Below are positions 44,047 to 57,600 of a stretch of DNA of 64,000 bases, piece after piece; position 1 is the first letter of the stretch, and every line of letters begins with the position of its first letter. Under the pieces are notes generated by a model that worked only from the letters and a program-made list of their open reading frames with translations, made no database searches and had not been told where the DNA came from. This stretch comes from Heliocidaris tuberculata (taxonomy: Eukaryota > Echinodermata > Echinoidea > Camarodonta > Echinometridae). The translations under genes were made by a program, and so were the position numbers. The stretch lies in assembly GCA_025618425.1 (NCBI GenBank), contig CM046846.1, positions 34,267,538-34,331,537 on the forward strand, given 5' to 3'.

Positions 44047-45599
44047 TTTTTTTTTGAAATTTTTTTTTCTTCTTTTTGCCTCATATTTTACCATTTGCTT
44101 CGACTACTGTAACATATAAAATCACAAACATTGTAATAAACTTTTTTTATTTTGCGTGTTGTGCCTAATTGAATGTAGTTTGTGTACAACCCTATGCAAA
44201 ATCTGATTGCCTGTCGTGTATTAAACCTATGGGTTTAATATCCCATGTATAATGCAATATGAAATTGTCCGATTTTCTTTGACGCAAGTCTTCATCAATT
44301 TTCAACATAATCAGGAATATTATCTTGCACAAATATTATCACATCTTAGCAATTTTACCAACGGGTAGACAGACCACCCAATTCGTCTTCAGTGACGAAT
44401 TAAAGTTCTAGTTTATTTATTATTTTTATCCGCAAGTTTTTGTGCGCACGATATCTTAAAATTGTCCAGATCAATTTCCGTGATTTTCATACCAGTTATC
44501 AAGCTTATAACGAAGATGTCACACGAAACTTTTCAAGGTCATCAGGTCATCATGACGTCATCCAGGCGCCATTTTGTAAAATTACATGATTCATCATATC
44601 ATCACAACGGATCATCAAAAATCAACCATATTTACAACACATGAACTTCAGGTCAAGGGTCAATGTAACATGTCAGCAAAATCCGCGTGCACGTCATGAC
44701 GCGCACGTACGCGCGCGTCAAAATTTAAAAATGCTCAAAATCACTTTTTAATCAAATTAGAGTACGGTTCAGGACATTTTAAGCATTTCAAAATTTTCCG
44801 TCCGTGCGCGTCCGCGCGCGTTATGCGTGTTCACAGCTCGTACAGAACGTAAAAACGCAGTTTTTTCGCATGGTATGTATTTCTGACACTATTCTTGAAA
44901 TAATTCTGGACTTTCCATAAGGCCACACGCGCGCGTCAAACTTTAAAATCCGCGCGCGCGTCAATGGGGAATATAATGTAAAAAGTGCTAAAAACATGCC
45001 TATCTAGAATCCGCCATAGCTCGTCAGAATGGCTGGTGACCCCCAAATTTTATTAAATATTCTGAAAGCCTGTAAGATGTAAATCTGAATTCATGCAAAA
45101 TTTTGGCCAAAAATATGTTGTGACGTCATCATATTTGCCTATGAACTCAAAACTTTGATTTTGAAAAAAAGACGTCATAATTTTTGTATTCATTTGACAA
45201 TATTTCAGTAATAGATTGTCGATTTTCTTCCAAATTTTGATATGTTGTAGCTGAGACAATTCTCTACAAGATCAGTTTCCACGATTTTTCATTTTGACAA
45301 AGGGATCATGGCGTATTTTTGCGATTAAAGGAGGCATGTCAATTTTTCTCATTTTGCGTGTATTCTCTATGGGACATGACTTTTTCTCAAATCTTGATTC
45401 TACATTCCCGTCTTCTTTGAGCAGTATCTTTGTAATTTCTGCTCGATTTTCTTCCAAATTTTAATATGTTATAGCTGAGACTATAAGCTTTCACAAGTGT
45501 GCCCTCCAATTTTTGATCAGATGTCGGGATCATGCCCATTTTTTAACTACAAAATGTCATTTGAGAATCCCGTTTTTCGTTGACGTGTTAAGTCTATTG

Positions 45600-45672
45600 C
45601 AAAACTTTTGGTCTATTGGTAAAGTACTTGCCTCCCATCCCGCCGACCCAGGTTCGATTCCCGGTGGGTCCA
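45600..45672 (+). other. tRNA-like module (CCC anticodon position)
   Basis: TGGTCTATTGGTAAAGTAC, GCCTCCCATCCC, GGTTCGATTCCC, GGTGGGTCCA. Here the T run is replaced by TTTTGGGGGGG and T7, so the terminator is displaced. Confidence 0.58.
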
Positions 45673-46491
45673 TTTTGGGGGGGTTTTTTTGGCCTTTCAT
45701 TTTACTATCTTTTTCGACTATTATAACATATACCATCACAGACAATGTCATAAACTGCCTAATTTTGCGTGTTATGTCTATTGGAAAGTAGTGTGCAGTA
45801 GTTTGTGTACAATCTGATTCCCTATCGTGTATTAAAGCTAAGGGGATAATCTCCCACATGTCCTGCAATATCAAATCGTCCAGTTCGTTATCAAGATTTC
45901 TCCAAATCGGCTTAGTCAATTTTCTTCATATTTTCAACAGTCATCAGTCCTAATGAGGTCAAGTTCCCACATCTTTTTCAAGGTCATCAGGTTATTGTGA
46001 CGACATCATTTTGTGAAAATCAACTTATGGTTATATCTTCATAACGAAATGTCATTTCTCTTTCATATTTGGGATGGTTAAGGTCACTGTCATTTCAGTC
46101 AAGGTCAATTCGTTAAACGCGCTTTCGCGTACGTCCGCGCGTCCGTGTGCGCACAAAATTTAGAAATGATTCAAATCCTCCCAAATTCATTTTGCAGACG
46201 TTTTATGCCATTTCAAGCACTTTTCAAAAAATCGCCCATAAAATTGAACCTGAAGGGGCGCTATGCGTCTTCGATTATCGTTGTTATTGTCATTATTGTG
46301 GCCATTATGATCATCATTATCAATATATCATTATTGTCATTGTCATCACTTATATGGCCATCTTATCATCATTGTCGTCAACATTATCATGATTATTATC
46401 TTGCAGAAATATTATCACGTCTGACAAAGCAATTTACCACAGGAACAGACAGACCACCTAATTCGTCTTCAGTGACGAATTAAATTTCTAG

Positions 46492-47430
46492 TTCTTCTAT
46501 TATTTTTTTCTTTCTGTCTTCCTTATGTTATTCTTTGTTTTGATCTTCTTTTCATCATCTCTAATTGTGTTTCCATATGTTATCCCTTGTTTTTATCCTC
46601 ATCCTCTCTCTTTTTTTCTTATGTTTTCCTTTATTTTTCTCCTTCTCTCATCTTTTCTTCTACCCAATGACATCATAGAATCATGATTGAGATCTCTGTT
46701 GCGTTCATGCAATTTCAGCGAACATGTTTCTGGCAGAAACGTGTTACAAAACGCACCTTTTTCTGCATTTGAGTTTGACGATCACGTTTATTTTTACGAC
46801 CGACGAAAAATTGGATAAACACAACCTTGTTTTAAACTTTAGAAACGTCTTTCAAAACCGTGATTCTTGGGCAAATTTTTTTCGCATGAACGCACCCTTA
46901 TTCTAGTGATGGTTTCTGTACACTCATCCTGAGTCAGCCAATACAAATTTTGGACGCACAAAAAAAAAAATCTTAATCGGGCTCATCGATCCCTATGAGT
47001 ATGACTGATCACGCACACGAAAAGCCAGGACTTTTATGTTTGCACGACTTGAGATATGGACCAAATTTTTGACGTCCAAATTTGTTTTTTGAGTTTACAT
47101 CCATGATTCAGTGCTCACAGTGACCAAGAAATGCACATAACGAATACAATAAACCGCTTCCCCAGAATTGACAGTAAATTACTGATTTCCAACATGGATG
47201 AGTTGAATTTTATTGTATTTCATTGACATGTTGGTGTCAGTATTTTTAATAATAATTATGTGACCAGGAACCACATAACCACCAACAAGTCACCAGATAT
47301 GAATTTTTTGCTTCGGTCTGATTTTGAAAGAGACTTTCAGCTTTAAAATGATATGTACATGTATGTAACTCATGAGCATTGGATATTCCTACCCCACTGA
47401 CGAAAGAGAAGAATGCCCAGCCCTACTTAA
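46492..47430. other. Spacer without recognised features
   Basis: T-rich, with TCTCTC and TTTCTT patches up to about 46660. The frame at 46724-46906 is unrecognised. No element ends found. Confidence 0.5.
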
Positions 47431-47928
47431 AGGGGAAGTTCACCCCGAAGATTACTTGAGTTTAAAAAATGCAGAAAAAATGAAGAAAAATATTGGCGAA
47501 AGTTTGGACAAAATCCGTTACAGAATAACGGAGTTATGGAATTTTGAAGTTTTGATTCTGTGACGTCACATTCGAGCAGCTCCTCCATTATGTAATGTGA
47601 TAAATATTCCATAAAATACAGTTTTCTCAAAAAATTTAGAATATTTTCGTCTGTGCATTTAATATATTGTCAGCAATGTTATTCAATACTAGATTCTGAA
47701 AAGAAACAATATTAATTTATCGTGGAACATGAAAAAAAATGCGAATATATGGAATATTTATTACATGACCAATGGGCAGCTGCTCGCATGTGACGTCACG
47801 AATCCAAAACTTTAAATACTCATAACTCTTTTATTATTTGACCGATTTTCATCAAACCTTCGCCAATATTTTTCTTTATTTTTTCTGCATTTTTTAAGCT
47901 CAAGTAATCTTCAGGGTGAACTTCCCCT
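47431..47928. mobile_element. TTAA palindromic element F (498 bp) upstream of the TRIM-type gene
   Basis: AGGGGAAGTTCACCCCGAAG is mirrored by CTTCAGGGTGAACTTCCCCT, with TTAA at 47427-47430 and 47929-47932. The arms hold GAGTTATGGAATTTTGAAG and its counterpart. TGACGTCAC occurs in both arms. It lies about 590 bp before the start codon. Confidence 0.85.
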
Positions 47929-47932
47929 TTAA

Positions 47933-48514
47933 TGTTACTTACGAGAAATAAGGGTTTAAGGTTTGCAGTCTATCGAAGCACTCTGATTCACAACGTATTA
48001 TGCAGAAGTGATAAAAGGAGGATTAGAACTCAGTAGAAATTTATATGAAGGGATAATCAGACTGTCCTCAAACCTTTCATACTAATTATTAAGCACATAG
48101 ATCCTGCTCATCATTGTGGATAAGCATCAATGCAAGAGCTTAATACTCTGCTTTAAAGTTATGGGAGATCAAATTGACACAAGTTGTCAGGGTTGTTAAA
48201 AAATGACAATTTATACAACAAAATCCGGAGAAGACAAACATAGGTCTACTATAAAACTGTTAAAAAAATACAAATTTTAGATTGTTTGGTGCTTTGAAAT
48301 TGTTATATTACTTAGAAAAAAAGTATAGTCTGGCAGGAAATACCGAAAACTTAAATTTGACCATGCTGACTGAAAACACCTTTATTGAGCTCTAACTGAA
48401 AATCATACAGAGCGACTTTTTGGTGGTTTTGGGGTGCCTGATCACATGTATGTATGTCATTATATTTCCCAATACATTTAGACCTGTGAAAGTAATGTGT
48501 TTGGGCATGCATCA
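47933..48514 (+). other. Sequence upstream of the TRIM-type start codon
   Basis: It presumably contains the promoter or 5' UTR, but no clear TATA or initiator could be chosen. An in-frame TAG at 48479-48481 supports ATG 48515 as the first possible start in this exon. Confidence 0.4.
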
Positions 48515-48635
48515 ATGGATACCATAAGCTCAGAAGAGCACCGTGGGAGACAGTGTAATGTGTGTTATCATGCATTCTCTAGGGATGGTGAACATATTCC
48601 GAGGATACTCTCCTGTGGACATACATACTGCACAG
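48515..48635 (+). CDS. TRIM-type gene exon 1: first half of the RING
   Basis: ATG at 48515 (MDTISSEEHRGRQCNVCYHA) reads 40 codons plus one base, ending in GHTYCT and donor GTAAGT. CxxC and the long loop RDGEHIPRILSCGH are present. A stop lies in frame 12 codons upstream. Confidence 0.85.
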
Positions 48636-51600
48636 GTAAGTATATCTTTTATTTTGAAGGTTTTGAATAAAATAACGGTACTGACCACATGATTTCATTT
48701 CCCCAAACGATCATTTACTCACTGAGCTCAGTCTCAGTAAATCATCTTGCCGGCTTGAGTGTTCACATCGTTATCATTGTTTAAGAAATTGGTGAAAGAC
48801 TTTGTTTGAATATATATGCTTTCCCTCTCTCTACCTGTACACACTCCTTTTTTTTTTTCTTTATTGAATACATCCCTCTCTGACTCTCTCCTTGTCTCTT
48901 AAATGTCAGTTTCCTGTACTTTTTATACTAACGATTTTGGTATGTTATCATTTCATGATGATTTTTAAACAGGAGTTTATTTATCAAACATGTAATGCTA
49001 TTTTGAATTGTCTTTGGTACTTGTACTGTACACAAGAACATGATTTACCTAGTAAAGCACCAAAGTAAGTTTTTTTTTCACAGTGACTGAAGAGTAGATA
49101 CTTTCTATCCAAACAAATCATATTTTGCAATACCTGAACATTTTTTTTCCATTTCTATTTTAGCTTGTCTGGGTAAGCTGGTTGGCAAGTTTTCTCAAGG
49201 TAAAATCTGTTGTCCGACTTGTAAGCATGATACATCCATCCCAGGACTAGTGAACAACGTTCAGAAGCTTGCCAAGAATTTTGCTGTTCTTGACATATTG
49301 GAAGGCTTGGAAGAAGTGCTTCGTAGCTCATCCTTAGCCACTAATCAGGTCAGTTACTGTGAAAATTTGAAACCTTATTTTGAACAATCACAAAATATTG
49401 ACAGTAGTTCAAATCAAGTCAGTCATAAAATCACGCTTTTTTTTTCTTCAAAATTCACCTTTAAATTGCATGTAGGAAATTTCATACAATAGAAGTATTT
49501 GATTACCAATTTGTTTAATATGTTTTGTAGCTTAGATATAGATTTATGTAATTGGTGAATCTTCCACCACTGTACTTTGCATTTTTAGAATTCACTTAAA
49601 CAGGAAGTCCACACTGGTGTTTAGTTGATTTGAATTAAAGCAGAAAAATGAGAGAAACAGATTAGTGAGAGTATGAGCAAAATCCATTAAGAAATAAGAA
49701 AGTTATGAATTTCTGAAGTTGTAATCAATCAAACACTAATTGGCAACTCCATAATGTACATGTATCTTGCGAGCTCCTCTCCCATTCACTCTGTACAGAA
49801 AATTTCTTAAATTTTCATTTTCTCAAAACTTGATAAAGGAATAGATTTGTTTCATATAGGTGGTGTGTATAAACATGTTTGCAATGATTATATAAATATG
49901 CATGTATGACTATGATTAAATATTTTCTTCAGAGAAATGACTTTTTATTTTTTTAGTACAGGGCCAATTGGAGAGCAACTTGCAAGATATATTTGATTGA
50001 TTACAACTTTAAAAATTCAAAACTTTCTTATTTCTTATCGGATTTTACTCAAACTTTCATTAATCTGTTCATTTAATTTTTCTGCTCCTTTTAAAACCAA
50101 GTTGATGTGGACTTCCCATTCAATTACATATGATCTATACTATGCATAGATTTGTCAAGTATCCTATTTATGCTGGGACCGCCCCCGGACCGATCCTGGG
50201 GTGGTCTAACTCTCTGTATAAATGGGTAAGAAGAATTCAGGGTGCCCCAAGTTACTGCGGTCCAAGGAGTGCCCCAGGACCGTTCTAGGGGTGCCCCAAC
50301 TATTGCAGTGATTTAGGCGGGTCTAGATTCAGTGACCCCGCGTAAACCGGAAACCCTAAACTGCTTCCAGGTTACACATATATACTAATAGCGTGCATGC
50401 AGTGAAGCAATAGACCAGTTCACGGTTAGCACATGTCCCAAATGACCCCGAATATCCACAGATCTGAGTCAGTAAAACATGGAGAAGTCCCACTTTGAAC
50501 ATTTTGAAATAATCAATCCTACAGTGATGGAGGTGCTACATAAATAGCCTTTGTTTCCCCTTTCAAAGAATACTTCCACCTGTGTATCATGGAGTGCACT
50601 GCTTGTGCATAAATGAATAATGATTACATAACTTTCATGAGCACAAATCCAGTATTTTGTCTCCGTGTATCGGTATGTCACAATTTGGTCTGCAATGACC
50701 TTTATCTGCTCATGGGCAGACTGTAACCGTGAACTGGCTTATATGTGCAGCTAGCTAGTACGAATCGATTTTGAGTTGAGTCATAATTCGTTGGCCCTAC
50801 CCTTTTGACCCTTTTAGATCTACAATTTGAAACCAAAAATGGCAAAAGATATGCAGCTAGCTAGCTGCATCGTTTGTTGCAGGCACGGAATGAACGTGTG
50901 TGTGTGTACCTAGTAAGGGGGGATTAAAGGTTACTGTGGCAAATTGGGTCAGTCTTGCATGCGTACGCAGCTAGCTGAATGGTCGTAAGACGTAAATGGC
51001 AGTATACCTGTAGGCCCTAAATGGATTTGGGGTGGTCTATTAAAGTTTGGGTGGTCCAGGAACGCTCTAAATTTAGGCTGCAGTAGAACTGGGTAATAGT
51101 CATGTGGTTCAAATACTTGACTGCATCTAGGCAGATGGGGCCTTTCCTTTCCAAAGTCCAGGAAAGATGCTATAAAAGACAAAGTTGCATCCCCCTTCAT
51201 TAATGATAGGGATGGAACGTTACTGGTGGAAGGAGAAACAGTGAAAAGGAGATGGAAAGAGTATTTCAGTGAACTGTTAAATGAAGAAAATGAATTCAGT
51301 GCAGAGCTGCCATCAACACCAGCCAACATGGAAGAGCAGGAGACTGTATCGTTAGGGGAAGTGAAAGCAGCATTAGCAAGGATGAAAAGAGGGAAAGCTG
51401 CTGGAGCAGATGAAGTCACCTTGGAAATGATCCTTGCCCTTGGAGATGAGGGAGTAGTGTGGCTCCACCGAGTACTGACAGCTGTTTGGAAAGAGAAAAA
51501 GTCTCCAGATGACTGGCTCAAGTCCATTCTGGGCCCCGTTGCATAAAACTTACCATTAACGGTAACTTTGCCATCAATGGTAACTCCAATGGAAACCTTG

Positions 51601-54600
51601 ATTTTGATTGGCTGTTGAGTGATGTTACCATGGTAGTTACCATTGATAGCAGAGTTACCATTAATGGTAAGTTTTATGCAACTGGGCCCTGTTCCCAGTT
51701 TTCAAGAACAAGGGAAACATTCATGAGTGCGGAAACTATAGGGGCTTAAAGTTGTTATCGCAGGTGATGAAATTCCTAGAGAAAATTCTTGATGCAAGGA
51801 TTAGAGCCATAGTTGAACCACAACTTGGGAACAGTTTGGATTTAGGAAAGGCAAAGGAACCATTGATCCACTGTTTGTAATCAGGCAAATCATGGAAAGG
51901 AAACTGCAGTTTGGACAGGAAAGTTACTAGGCCTTTGAAGATCTAGAGAAAGCATACGACAAAGTCAACCGAAGGATGATCCCACCTGTCCTGAAACACT
52001 ACAGTGTTCCAGAGGAATTAGTGCAGATGGTAATGGCTTTGTACAGAACACCACTAACTTGTGTAGGAACCTGTTTCGGAACAACAGCCCCCTTTGAAGT
52101 GAATGTGGACTTACACCAAGGATCAGCCCTGAGCCCTCTGATCTTCATAGTACTGCTGGACTACATCAATAAGCAGTGCCCAATGGAAGGAGGTCATAAG
52201 CTCATCTATGCAGATGATATTGCAGTAGGCACTGACACGGCTGAGGAGCTGCAGGAAGCCATATCCACATGGTATGAAAAGTTGGCAGCACACGGAATGA
52301 GGATGAGCACAGCAAAGACTGAGGTCATGGCGGTGTCACGAAAGCAACCAGCATCAAGTATACAGATCATGGTAGATGGCCAACAACTCATACCAACTGT
52401 TTCAAATACCTTGGGAGCTGGTTGCAGGAAAGCGGGGAACTGGACAGAGAGGTAAATGCTCGGTTGCAAGGAACAGGGAAGGCATGGAGAAGTGTTAGTG
52501 GTGTAGTTCATGACAAAAGGATGCCCTTGAAGCTGAAGGCCCAGATCTACAAGACTATGGTTCGTCCAGTGACATTGTATGGAGGTGAGACATGGGCTGT
52601 GAAGGAGGAGCAGATCAAGAAGCTGGAAGTGGCAGAGATGAAATACTTAAGAACTATTGGAGGAGTCAGCAGATTGGACAGAAGGAATGTGGAAGTGCAG
52701 AAGGATGTTGGGGTGTTAGGGATAAGAGAGAAAATGAAAGAGAGCAGACTCAGATGGTATGGACATGTGAAGAGGAGCCAAGAGAATGACCTCATTCGAT
52801 GGGCAGTAGAACACAGTGGAGAGGGGAAGAGAAAGAGAGGAAGACCAAGGAAGAGATGGATGGATTGTATCAAAGAGGATGGCGCTGAAGTGGATTTGGA
52901 GCTAGTAAATGATAGAACTAAATGGAGGGCGGTGATGAGAAGACCCGACCCCCCACTGAGGGGATTCATGGGATGATGATGATGATCTAGGCAGATGGGG
53001 GTGGGGAGGGTGGACGAAATTGCCATTTCCCCTCTATTGCCTACTGTAAATGCTGTTATTTTCGCGCGATTAAATTTTCACGCTGAGCGACCCCAAAACA
53101 TATTCGCGGGTTCTTAAATTCACGCTGCACAATTGCTCGCTGGTATGTACACCCACTCCATTTATTAATTTACACACACGCAGTCCATTCCAATGCATAC
53201 GGCATGCGCAACTACACAGACTTGCTCGAAAGTGAATTGGACACACACACACACACATATTAATGTGCTGAAGCGCGCAATTCAAACCGCATAGGAAATC
53301 ATGCTAATATTTTTGCTAGCTCTAGAATTTGTGCTTGCCGAAAATAGCGCAAAACCCACAAAAATTAATGTACCGCGAAAATTTCCACATTTACAGTATT
53401 TCAAAGAAAACATTGGAAAACCAATTTTTTCATTGGTAAAGGTGACCAGTGGTATCCCCTTTCAGAGTCTCGGGAGGGCCACCTGAGGTTTACAGGATAA
53501 GAACTCTTATTTGTTTTGTTTACTTGCCTGTCATGAGTGCATTGTTATTGTTAGTAATCTACTTTTTTTTTTGCTAATTATGTATAGATGCTGCTATGCA
53601 ATGAACACGACAATGAGCCTAAGAAGGTGTATTGTTTGACAGACAGCATGGTTATCTGTATATACTGTCAGGTATATGGACCTCATAAAGGACATGAATG
53701 TCAGCTTGTAAGCCAGGTCGCTTCAAGCAATAGAGAGGTCAGTTCAATACTTTCTTCTTTTTTTTCCATCATGTAGTTGCTTTTCATTCTCAAGAGAAAC
53801 TTATTCAAATTATTCTGAATTGTTAATCATGTGGTATGTCACTGTATGTGGCTTGTTTAGACCAGCAAAATATTGTATACTTTATATGAAAAAAACAAAC
53901 AAATGAAATACTAGAAATTTAATTCGTCACTGAAAACGAATTAGGTGGTCTGTCTGTCACTGTGGCAAATTGCTTTGTCAGATGTGATAATATTTCTGCA
54001 AGATTATAATCATAATGTTGACGACAATGATGATAAGATGTTCATATAAGTGATGACAATGACGATAATGATATATTGATAATGATGATCATAATGACAA
54101 TAATGATGACAATAACCACGATAACCTAAGTGGCATAGCGCCCCTTCAGGTTCAATTTTATGGGCGATTTTTCGAAAAGTGCTTGAAATGGCATGAATCG
54201 TATGCAGAATGAATTTGGGAGGATTAGGATCATTTCTAAATTTTACGCGCGGACGTACGCGCGGACGGACGCGCGGACGTACGCGTACGCGCGGGTTTAA
54301 CGAAATGACCTTGACTGGAATAACAGTGACCTTAACCATGCCAAATATGAAAGAGAAATGACATTTCATTATGAACATATGACCATAAGTTGATTTTCAC
54401 AAAATGGCGCCTGGATGACGTCACAATAACCTGATGACCTTGAAAAAGATGTGGGAACTTGACCTTATTAGGACTGATGACTGACGAAAATATGAAGAAA
54501 ATTGACTTAGCCGATTTGGAGAAATCGGGATAACGAAATGGACGATTTGATATTGCAGGACATGTGGAAGATTATCCCCTTAGCTTTAATACACGACAGG

Positions 54601-57600
54601 GAATGAGATTCTACACAAACTACTGCACACTACTTTCCAATAGACATAACACGCAAAATTAGGCAGTTTATTACATTGTTTGTGATGGTATATGTTATAA
54701 TAGTCGAAGAAGATGGTAGAATGAAAGGCAAAAAGAAAATTAAAAAAAATGGACCCACCGGGAATCGAACCGTGGTCGCCGGAATGGGAGGCAAGTGCTT
54801 TACCAATGGACCAAAATATTTCCAATAGAGATAACACGTAGACGAAAAACGGGATTCTTAAATGACATTTTGTAGTTAAAAAATGGGCATGATCCCGACA
54901 TCTGATAAAAAATTGGAGGGCACATTTGTGAAAGCTTATAGTCTCAGCTATAACATACCAAAATTTGGAAGAAAATCGAGGAGAAATAACAGAGATACTG
55001 CTCAAAGAAGATGGGAATGTAGAATCAAGATTTGAGAAAAAGTCATGTCCCATAGAGAATACACGCAAAATGTGAAAAATTGACATGTCTCCTTTATTTG
55101 CAAAAATACACCGTAATTCCTTTGTCAAAATGAAAAATGGCGGTGACTAATCTTGTAGAGAATTGTCTCAGCTACAACATATCGAAAATTGGATGAAAAT
55201 TGACCAACTATGAGTGAAATATTGTCAAATGAATTTATGATGTCATTTTTTCAAAATTGAATTTTTGAGTTCATATGTAAATGTGACGACGATCCGATCG
55301 ATTGACCCCCAAATTTTTTTCCTGAATTACAATCTACAACTCATAGGCTTTCAGGAAATGTAAAAAAAATGGGGGGTCTCCAGGCTTTCTGACGAGCTAT
55401 GGCGGATTCAAGATAGGCATGTGTTTACCACTTTTTACATTATATTGCCCATTGACGCGCGCACGGATTTTAAAGTTTGACGCGCGCGTGTGGCCTTATG
55501 GAATGTCGAGAATGACTGTAAATAGTTGGAAATTGTCAAGAATAGTGTCAGGAAGACAAACCATGCGAAAAAACGGCGTTTTTACGTTCTGTAGGCGCTG
55601 CGCGCGCGCATAACGCATGCACTGACCCGTACGCACGGAAAATTTTGAAAAGCTTAAAATGTCCTGATCCGTACTCTAATTTGATTAAAAAGTGATTTTG
55701 AGCATTTTAAAATTTTGACGCGCGCGTACGTGCGCGTCATGAAGCGCACGCGGATTTTGTTGACATGTTACGTTGACCCTTGACCTGAAGTTCATGTGTG
55801 TCAAATATGGTTCATTTTTGATGCCTCGTTATGAAGATATGATCGATAATGTAATTTTACAAAATGGCGCCTTGATGACGTCACGATGACCTGATGACCT
55901 TGAAAAAGATGCGGTATCATGACATGATATGACCTAATGACTGAAGAAAATTTGAAGAAAATTGATTGAACCAATTTTGAGAAATCCTGGCAACAAGAAA
56001 GTGGGAGAAAAATAAAAATAAATAATAAATAAATAATAAAGAAAATTCTGATGAAATTAAGAGGTGATCTGTCGATACCGACAGACCACCTAATTAACAA
56101 ACGAAGGAGAACTTGCTACAAAGCATTTTATGCATGTGTGTTGGAAGGACTAGCTCGATTTTCTCATGTTTTCATTGCTTATTACTCAGCGTTACTTACT
56201 ATGTAACCATAATGATTTGGCAGATTTATTTATAGTCTTGAAAATTCATTGTAATGAGTTACTGTTTAATCAGAATTTCTGATCTGTCATTATTAGAAAT
56301 CAAAATTACTTTCAAAGTAGCCTTTCCCATAACATTACAAAACTCTTAAAATAATTTTTCCCTTTGTGGGCCCTTTTAGGATTTTTGTCAAAATATTTTG
56401 CCACAAAGAAGGAAAATTCATGTCCTAAAGAAGAAGTATACAGGGTCTTCAAGGAGAGCCTTTAGAGCTATTTCAGTAGCTTCTGAGTGCTGATGTTACC
56501 ATGAATCATGTAGGTTTCTGTTCTTCCAGTACATATGTGTCATGACTCTCGTGATCATATTGCCCTTTCACTGAATACTGTAGATTTTAAAAATTTTCTC
56601 TGCTGTTTAGGGATAAGACATAAGGTTTGAGCCTTTGTGGTCAAACATCATTTGCCATAGTCAGAAGACAATGCAAAATATGTTTAATCCTGAGTTACGT
56701 GTACATATATGTAAACCATGTTTGTAGATTGTTCATAGATGCTGGGCTTTTCTCCATTGCAGCTGTACTGTGAAATGATTGACTAAAAACATTATTTCTT
56801 TTAACTGAAATTATGTAAAATAACTTTCCTTATTTTCATCCACATTCAGCCATTGTTCCCATTCACCTCTTATTTTAAAGTTTGAGGAAATGAATGGTTA
56901 TTGATGAATTCAATACTAAGTAAAAGTGAAGATGATGTATTTAAAGAATTACTTTCCTCCAAACTTCCCAAAGTACTCTGTTTAAGTTTAATAGTTAACC
57001 TTGTGCAACTGTAGAAACTCTGCATGTAACGTACATGTAAGTTATTGTGAAGTGGTACTCATACATACTCACAGGATAAGCTTAATTCATTCCATTCATT
57101 GTATATCTGGGATTCCCCACAAAGTGGGCTCTTCCTGCGGAATAGGGTAATCTATATTTTTGCTCAAAGGGTACATCCTGTTTTGTCCAAACTGCTGTTT
57201 TGTACAATTAAAGGAAAATTAAGCTTAAAAATCTGTTGTACATTATGTATTTCCACACTGTCGCAGTATTTAGAGTTAAGGCTCTGGATACAATTCTACA
57301 CAAAGAAAATAACATTTAATTGTAACTTTGTGATTAATAGAAAAATTTCTGTCAATCAAATCAATCACAACTGCTTATGTGAAGGGCACGTAGCATAGCA
57401 AAGATGATGTAGTGGTAGCTGATCAAAAAATCTTATAAAACTGAATACTTGTTGGCTGTAAGTCTATTCAAGAGAAATGATGTTTGGAAGTCACATTCTT
57501 CCATATTTCACCTTATGTTGAAGCTTAGGCGATACGGTGTATTTTAAAATTATTTGATCTGCAGGGCAGTGCATTTCCACTGTTCCCAGCAGTGAGAAGT

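Larger units (their letters stand above)
41682..44411 (+). mobile_element. Inner Helentron-like element with nested element U
   Basis: Starts TAGGTGGTCTGTCGTAGAC 64 bp after the outer start and ends CAGACCACCCAATTCGTC, hairpin, AAGTTCTAG. It contains element U (42604-43661) and a tRNA-like module. Its own length is about 1.67 kb, so it has an internal deletion. Confidence 0.68.
41618..46491 (+). mobile_element. Outer Helentron-like element split by an inner copy
   Basis: The left end is 41618-41681 (TAGGTGGTCTGTCGTAGAC with its hairpin partner), and the body is 44412-46491, ending with the GACGAATT hairpin and CTAG. Without the inner copy it is about 2.14 kb, near the full 2.18 kb. A tRNA-like module is at 45600-45672. 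Confidence 0.68.
51141..52984 (+). mobile_element. 5'-truncated RTE-type LINE with 16-bp target duplication, in intron 2
   Basis: ATCTAGGCAGATGGGG stands exactly at both edges (51125-51140 and 52985-53000). The element ends in a GATGATGATGAT tail that overlaps the stop codon, as in RTE-class LINEs. It is 1.84 kb, contains no endonuclease, and holds a palindromic MITE at 51531-51689. Confidence 0.88.

Noticed and set aside
45272..45457. Minus frame resembling that at 15813-15998 (KKSCPIENTRKMRKID)
   Set aside because: It is antisense to the same repeated element; similarity reflects DNA copies, not a protein family.
47372..47563. Small upstream gene of 63 codons before the TRIM-type gene
   Set aside because: Most of it is the left arm of TTAA palindrome F and its counterpart is antisense in the right arm.
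52547..53026. 159-codon minus frame
   Set aside because: Shadow of the RTE reverse transcriptase C-terminus on the other strand; serine/leucine-rich with no domain.
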